This document shows, piece by piece, positions 32,429 through 36,687 of a stretch of DNA of 36,687 nucleotides. A program made the position numbers and the translations under genes. The notes below the pieces were generated by a model, which saw only the letters and a list, made by a program, of their open reading frames with translations, was not told where the DNA came from and ran no database searches. Position 1 is the stretch's first letter, and each line of letters begins with the position of its first letter. Origin of the DNA: UBA4717 sp002404395 (GTDB lineage: Bacteria > Bacillota > Clostridia > Oscillospirales > CAG-272); assembly GCA_937902275.1 (NCBI GenBank), contig CALFNW010000011.1:1-36687 (forward strand). Direction: 5' to 3'.

Positions 32429-33019
32429 TCAAAGCGAATTGCGGTCGGCTACAACTTTGTCGATAAGTCCGTATTCCTTTGCCGCTTCGGCTGTGAGCCA
32501 ATTGTCGCGGTCGGTATCTGCGGCGATAACGTCAACGGGTTTGCCGGTATTCTGAGAAAGGATATTGTTAAGGCGTTCTTTGGTCCGTCTCATATGCTCT
32601 GCGGCAATAAGGATATCGGAAGCCTGACCCTGCATTCCGCCGAGCGGCTGGTGGATCATGATCTCGCTGTTCGGAAGCGCGATGCGCTTGCCCTTGGCGC
32701 CGCTTGAGAGCAGGAACGCTCCCATGCTTGCAGCCATTCCGATGCATATGGTGGATACGTCGCACTTGACATAGTTCATGGTATCGTATATTGCAAGTCC
32801 GTCGGAGACCGAACCGCCGGGGCTGTCGATATAAAGGTAGATATCCTTGTCGGGATCCTGCGATTCAAGATACAAAAGCTGTGCGATCACAAGCGACGCG
32901 GTCGCATAGTTTACTTCGTTTGCAAGAAAAATTATTCGGTCGTTGAGCAGTCTGGAAAATATATCGTATGAACGCTCGCCGTGCGAGGTCTGCTCTACTA
33001 CTATCGGTACATATGACAT
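32429..33019 (-). CDS. clpP: ATP-dependent Clp protease proteolytic subunit ClpP
   Basis: ClpP is the barrel-shaped serine protease partner of ClpX. The catalytic triad is Ser98 (GMAASMG), His123 (MIHQPLGG) and Asp172 (DTDRDN), numbered from the chosen start; these match the canonical positions. The frame is open from ATG 33049, but ATG 33019 gives MSYVPIVVEQ, the usual N-terminus. GGAGG lies five to six bases upstream of it. The extra codons would encode a run of arginines from the GC hairpin and are not expected to be translated. Length is 196 aa. Confidence 0.96.
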   Translation of the reverse strand: MSYVPIVVEQTSHGERSYDIFSRLLNDRIIFLANEVNYATASLVIAQLLYLESQDPDKDIYLYIDSPGGSVSDGLAIYDTMNYVKCDVSTICIGMAASMGAFLLSSGAKGKRIALPNSEIMIHQPLGGMQGQASDILIAAEHMRRTKERLNNILSQNTGKPVDVIAADTDRDNWLTAEAAKEYGLIDKVVADRNSL

Positions 33020-33030
33020 AATTGCCTCCT

Positions 33031-33045
33031 GCCGCCGTCGGCGGC
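33031..33045 (-). promoter_or_regulatory. GC hairpin abutting the clpP ribosome binding site
   Basis: On the minus strand GCCGCC-GAC-GGCGGC is a perfect 6-bp stem with a 3-base loop, directly followed by AGGAGG of clpP. Just upstream, GAATTTCACCGAACTTTT resembles the AATTCACGTTCGTTTT string of the GH78 and PocR-AraC leaders. TTCGGT/ACCGAA forms a further 6-bp stem there. No clear promoter was found in the 217-base tig-clpP gap (weak candidate TTTAAC-17-TATACA). Confidence 0.6.
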
Positions 33046-33236
33046 ACATAAAAGTTCGGTGAAATTCAAAGTTAACCGAATATTTCGATCACTTTCGACA
33101 AAAGCCCTATTTAAACCGATTCCGCCGAATGTATAAACACAGCCGGCGGATCGTTAAATATTCAAGCTATTGCAAAACCGGCACCGTGTCCGCATTGATC
33201 TTCCGTGTCACTTGTTCCGCGCCACGGTCGGCGGAA

Positions 33237-34667
33237 TTATTCAGCGGTTTCGGCTTTTTTCTTTGTCGTTGTCTTCTTTGCGGCAGGCTTCTTTGCCGGA
33301 GCTTTTTCTTCGCCTTCGGCTGCCTCAGCGGTTTCGGCTTTCTTCTTTGCCGCGGTCTTCTTTGCGGCAGGTTTCTTTGCCGGAGCCTCGGCCTTAGCTG
33401 AGACTTCAGCCGCGCCCTTTACAAGGTCGATAGCCTTCTTAACCTTAAGATCGGCGCCGACGCCCTTGGCATCAACGATCTCCTTGATCTTTTCGACTTC
33501 CATTGAATAAGCCTTCGCCATATCCTCGTATTCCTTTTCGATCTCCTCATCGGAAACGGTGATATTTTCAAGCTCTGCGATCTTTTCAAGTGCAAGGCGG
33601 GTCTTTACCTGACGCTCTGCCTGGGGTCTGAGCTGCTTTCTGAGGCTGTCAAGGTCAAGTCCGGTATACTTGAAGTAGGTGGAAAGGTCAAGTCCCTGCA
33701 TTCTCAGTCTGTTATCGTAATCGCGAACAAAGTTCTCGGTCTCGTTTGCAAACATAACTTCGGGGATTTCGCCCTCAAGCTTGGAAATGAGCGTATCAAT
33801 GATCTGCTCTTCCACGCCCGCATCGGCAGACTTTGTCTTTCTGTCCTCGATTTTTGCCTTAACATCGGCTTTATATTCATCAAGCGTATCAAAACCGTTA
33901 TCTTTTGCAAATTCATCGTCAACGTCGGGCTTTTCGCTGACCTTGATCGAATGAAGTTTGATCTTGAATACTGCTGCCTTACCTGCAAGCTCTTTTGCAT
34001 GGTAATCTTCGGGGAAAGTTACGTTTACGTCAAATTCGTCTCCGATATTCTTTCCGATGATCTGCTCCTCAAAGCCGGGAATAAAGCTGCCCGAACCGAT
34101 AACGAGATCATACTTTTCAGCCTTGCCGCCCTCAAACGGAACTCCGTCAACCGAGCCGTCAAAGTCAATGCTTACGGTATCGCCGTTTTCAACCGCACGG
34201 TCGGTAACGTCGATAAGGCGCGAAGCCTGTGTGCGCTTACGCTCGATTTCTTCGTTTACTTCATCATCGGTGACCGCAGTATCTTCGCGCTCCGCCTTTA
34301 TGCCCTTATAGCCTTCAATCTTCATTTCGGGCTTGGTATAAACCTTGGCTTTGAACACAACGCCGTTATCATCAAGCGTAACAATATCAAACTCAGGCTG
34401 TGAAACGAAAACGAGCTCGCAGCCTTCGACTGCCTTGTCATATGCATCGGGCAGCACTTCGTTTACGGCGTCTTCATAAAACACACCCTTGCCGTACATC
34501 TTTTCAATAATGGATCTCGGCGCTTTTCCCTTACGGAAGCCGGGAACGCTTATAGAACCGACCTTCTTTTTGAATACCTTATCCACAGCCTTGTCAAAGG
34601 TTTCCTTGTCAACCGAAAATTCAAATTCGGCAAGGTTGTTTTCATGTTTAAGGTTGTTAAGACTCAT
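33237..34667 (-). CDS. tig: Trigger factor chaperone with Lys/Ala-rich C-terminal extension
   Basis: Trigger factor binds the ribosome at the exit tunnel and shields nascent chains. The ribosome-binding signature GFRKGKAP is at residues 43-50. An FKBP-type prolyl isomerase domain follows (DTVSIDFDGSVDGVPFEGG...LVIGSGSFIPGFEEQI, about 160-210), then the helical C-terminal domain. At 476 aa it is about 50 residues longer than usual. The extra tail (about 426-476) is a tandem repeat of APAKKPAAKKT-type sequence like those in histone H1-like proteins. Promoter TTGACT-17-TAAAAT lies upstream and GGAGG precedes ATG. clpP and clpX follow. Confidence 0.95.
   Translation of the reverse strand: MSLNNLKHENNLAEFEFSVDKETFDKAVDKVFKKKVGSISVPGFRKGKAPRSIIEKMYGKGVFYEDAVNEVLPDAYDKAVEGCELVFVSQPEFDIVTLDDNGVVFKAKVYTKPEMKIEGYKGIKAEREDTAVTDDEVNEEIERKRTQASRLIDVTDRAVENGDTVSIDFDGSVDGVPFEGGKAEKYDLVIGSGSFIPGFEEQIIGKNIGDEFDVNVTFPEDYHAKELAGKAAVFKIKLHSIKVSEKPDVDDEFAKDNGFDTLDEYKADVKAKIEDRKTKSADAGVEEQIIDTLISKLEGEIPEVMFANETENFVRDYDNRLRMQGLDLSTYFKYTGLDLDSLRKQLRPQAERQVKTRLALEKIAELENITVSDEEIEKEYEDMAKAYSMEVEKIKEIVDAKGVGADLKVKKAIDLVKGAAEVSAKAEAPAKKPAAKKTAAKKKAETAEAAEGEEKAPAKKPAAKKTTTKKKAETAE
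33241..33386 (-). repeat. Tandem 62-bp direct repeat encoding the trigger factor tail
   Basis: 33241-33302 and 33325-33386 are identical at 57 of 62 positions and offset by 84 bases (28 codons). Each encodes APAKKPAAKKT followed by a KKKAETAE-type run. The high DNA identity points to a recent duplication or to ongoing slippage within the reading frame. Confidence 0.85.
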
Positions 34668-34732
34668 CTTGTTAATCCTCCGTACGGTTCTTCTGCCGCA
34701 ACAGAATACCGTTATTGTTGCATTTCCTATCT

Positions 34733-34761
34733 ATTTTACTAATTTTACAGTGCAAAGTCAA
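34733..34761 (-). promoter_or_regulatory. Promoter of tig(-clpP-clpX)
   Basis: On the minus strand TTGACT and TAAAAT are separated by 17 bases, about 65 bases before the tig ATG. A small hairpin (TTCTG-N6-CAGAA) lies in the leader. No CIRCE or clear CtsR box was seen. Confidence 0.75.
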
Positions 34762-34828
34762 GAGCTTTCACGCATTTTTTTCCATTCTTATAAAAAAATT
34801 GACATTTACGGCAAACTTTAGGTGTTTT

Positions 34829-35560
34829 TCACGAATCGGACGGTGCGATCATAAGCGGAGTGAAGTTGAGATAGTCGGCGGACGCGATCGTAAAGCGGAT
34901 ATCTTCAAAGCTTATCGAACGCGGAATATCGTATACCCCGTGAATATGCCCGTAGTACGTGCGCCTGATCCCGTACTTGTGCAAAAGCTCGATTATCGGG
35001 CGGCAGACGTATCCGTTGTACACCGGCGGAAAGTGAAAGAACGCAAGCATTTCGGCGTCCGGATGCTCCGCTCTCAGCTTTTCCGCGGCTTTGAGGCTGA
35101 GTTCAAAGCGGGCGGCTTCACGCGCGACGATCTTGTCATAATCGGCTCCGTCGGGCGCGTTCGCCGAGGACACGTCGATATACCAGCCGCGCGTGCCGGT
35201 AATTATGAAGTCCTCGGCAAAATATGCGTTATTGTAAAGGAAATCGATCGTATTGATATTATTCGCTTCAAGCAGCGCGCCGAGTTTTTTCATTGAGGTC
35301 CACCAATAATCATGGTTGCCTTTTCCGATCAGCTTTTTTCCGTTCAGCGCATTGATAAACGCAAGATCTCCGAGCGCGCCGTCATGAAACATCGCCCATG
35401 ATATGTCGCCGGGTACGACCACGGTATCTTCGCTTGAAACAACGGCGTTCCAATTACGCCTGAGCTTTTCGGTATAGCCCTGCCAGCGTCTGCCGAAAAC
35501 ATCCATGGGCTTGCTGTCGGAGGTCGAAAGATGGGTGTCGGACAAAACAAAGAGTGACAT
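34829..35560 (-). CDS. Calcineurin-like metallophosphoesterase
   Basis: The metal-binding motifs of the family are all present in order: SDTHLS (residues 7-12), PGDISW, GKGNHDYW, an HFPP motif and GHIHG near the C-terminus. The 243-aa protein has no signal peptide, so it is a cytosolic binuclear metal phosphoesterase. The substrate cannot be predicted; such proteins include phosphodiesterases and nucleotidases. It follows thrC by 39 bases on the same strand, with GAGG before ATG, so the two are probably cotranscribed without an obvious functional link. Confidence 0.88.
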   Translation of the reverse strand: MSLFVLSDTHLSTSDSKPMDVFGRRWQGYTEKLRRNWNAVVSSEDTVVVPGDISWAMFHDGALGDLAFINALNGKKLIGKGNHDYWWTSMKKLGALLEANNINTIDFLYNNAYFAEDFIITGTRGWYIDVSSANAPDGADYDKIVAREAARFELSLKAAEKLRAEHPDAEMLAFFHFPPVYNGYVCRPIIELLHKYGIRRTYYGHIHGVYDIPRSISFEDIRFTIASADYLNFTPLMIAPSDS

Positions 35561-35599
35561 TTATTTCCTCACAGTAATCAAGTCGTTCAGGCTCGGTCG

Positions 35600-36687
35600 T
35601 TACTTTGTAATGCCGATCGCTTTTGCGGTATATGCTTCCATCGCTTCACGGTCGATACAGTCGGTAAAGCGCACCTCGCGCTCGCCGATCCCGGCAAGCG
35701 GCTCAGGCATTTTTACCTTTGTATAAGCTTCAAGCTCGGCAAGCGCTTCAAGCGAACCGCTCGCTTCTCTGCCCGAGACCGCGCGCAGGACGTCGGCGGC
35801 AAATTTATAGGGGCTGGCGGTCGAAGCGACAAGCATGGACCGGCGGTCGTCTGACGTGCGGATATACTCATCCGCCGCTTTGAGTCCGACCGCAGTATGC
35901 GTGTCGATAAGATAGTTTTCGTTTTTGTAACATTCGGCGATCGTGTTTGCGGTCGCTTCCTCGTCGGCATAATATGCCGCAAAGTTTTCCTGCAATTTCG
36001 AAAGACAGCTTTCGCTGACTTTATATTTTCCGCACTCGGCAAGCGATCTCATATAGCCTGCGGTCTCTTCCGCACCGCAGAAAAGATACAGGAGTCTTTC
36101 AAGATTGCTTGAGATAAGAATATCCATTGACGGGGACATCGTGGTATAAAAATGACGGTTACGGTCATAGACTCCGGTATTTATGAAATCGGTAAGCACG
36201 TTATTGCTGTTTGAAGCGCAGACGAGCTTTCCGAGCGGCAGTCCCATAAGCTTCGCGTAGTATGCCGCAAGGATATTACCGAAGTTGCCGGTCGGTACCG
36301 TGACGTTTATCACCTCGCCGAGTCTGATCTTATTCTGAGCCACAAGGTCGGCATATGCAGAAATATAATAAACGATCTGCGGCGAAAGTCTGCCCCAATT
36401 TATTGAGTTGGCGCTCGACAGGAAATATCCCGCGCCGTCAAGCTTTTTTGCGAACTCGCGGTCGGCGAAAATGTGCTTCACGCCGTTTTGCGCGTCGTCA
36501 AAGTTGCCTTTGATCGCGCACACGTGCACATTTTTACCGGTCTGGGTAGCCATCTGAAGCTTCTGCACGCGGCTGACCCCGTTTTCGGGATAGAAAACGG
36601 TCATTTCGATCTTATCTATATCCTTATACCCCTCAAGCGCCGCCTTTCCGGTATCGCCGGAGGTGGCGACAAGTATGTATGCCGACC
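35600..36687 (-). CDS. thrC: Threonine synthase (5' end outside window)
   Basis: Threonine synthase converts O-phosphohomoserine to threonine with pyridoxal phosphate, the last step of threonine biosynthesis. The frame is open to the window edge and begins with ILVATSGDTGKAA, the conserved phosphate-binding region. GNFDDAQNGVKHIF, SSANSINWGRL and VPTGNFGNILAAYYAK are further family motifs. The N-terminal part with the PLP lysine is missing. The internal ATG at 36604 is therefore not the true start. Confidence 0.95.
   Translation of the reverse strand, partial: SAYILVATSGDTGKAALEGYKDIDKIEMTVFYPENGVSRVQKLQMATQTGKNVHVCAIKGNFDDAQNGVKHIFADREFAKKLDGAGYFLSSANSINWGRLSPQIVYYISAYADLVAQNKIRLGEVINVTVPTGNFGNILAAYYAKLMGLPLGKLVCASNSNNVLTDFINTGVYDRNRHFYTTMSPSMDILISSNLERLLYLFCGAEETAGYMRSLAECGKYKVSESCLSKLQENFAAYYADEEATANTIAECYKNENYLIDTHTAVGLKAADEYIRTSDDRRSMLVASTASPYKFAADVLRAVSGREASGSLEALAELEAYTKVKMPEPLAGIGEREVRFTDCIDREAMEAYTAKAIGITK

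Noticed and set aside
32429..33049. ClpP start at ATG 33049 giving an Arg-rich N-terminus
   Set aside because: The arginines come from the GC hairpin; ATG 33019 has a well-spaced GGAGG and gives the usual N-terminus.
35600..36604. Threonine synthase starting at ATG 36604
   Set aside because: The frame stays open upstream and encodes the conserved VATSGDTGKAA region, so the gene is truncated by the window edge.
1..36687. CRISPR arrays, insertion sequences, prophage genes, tRNA or rRNA genes
   Set aside because: None was seen. No regularly spaced direct repeats, transposase or phage motifs, or tRNA T-loop patterns were found by eye.

Overview
The window looks like chromosome of an uncultured, probably gut-associated, Gram-positive anaerobe of the Bacillota (class Clostridia, Oscillospirales/Christensenellales-like). 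The evidence is the gene orders tilS-hpt-ftsH, rimP-nusA-rnpM-ylxQ-infB and tig-clpP-clpX, the AAGGAGG-type ribosome binding sites, frequent GTG/TTG starts, an MsmX/UgpC-type ABC ATPase and a dockerin-bearing glycosidase. This assignment is inference; there is no rRNA or tRNA in the window. Both ends cut through genes: dnaB at the left, thrC at the right.

Layout. (1) 1-7519, plus strand: end of dnaB, then tilS and hpt overlapping by 4 bases each, ftsH, a GH31 glycosidase and nrdR, closed by a bidirectional terminator at 7560-7592. (2) 7647-12621, minus: the translation/transcription operon rimP-nusA-rnpM-ylxQ-infB. It has a clear promoter with four A-tracts phased at exactly 10 bp upstream, and a terminator-like hairpin in its leader. 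(3) 12754-20913, minus: a maltodextrin import and breakdown operon of lipoprotein, two permeases, ATPase, malQ and glgP. (4) 21145-30907: an accessory glycan locus. A cupin-AraC regulator (minus) is divergent from a 2032-residue secreted GH78 alpha-L-rhamnosidase-like protein (plus); a PocR-domain AraC regulator (minus) is divergent from an FAD-dependent oxidoreductase (plus). (5) 31101-36687, minus: clpX, clpP and tig, then a metallophosphoesterase and the 5'-truncated thrC.

How the genes work together. The ABC operon imports malto-oligosaccharides, which MalQ and GlgP convert to glucose and glucose-1-phosphate. The GH78 locus appears to handle extracellular rhamnosides, perhaps under the PocR-type regulator. 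tig-clpP-clpX and FtsH are the protein-quality genes.

The most unusual features are two. The first is the GH78 protein: catalytic module, internal dockerin-like pair of calcium loops, then three alternating copies of a cohesin-like and an unidentified beta-rich module. The second is a recurring 5'-leader element: a short GC hairpin abutting the Shine-Dalgarno of nrdR, rnpM, the GH78 gene, the PocR-AraC gene and clpP. Two of these leaders also share a longer block with a small upstream ORF, two alternative pairing partners and a T-run. No gene-free stretch exceeds about 300 bases. The line starting at 18601 appears to lack two bases when compared with the reading frames, so positions around 18625-18645 are good to about 2 bases.
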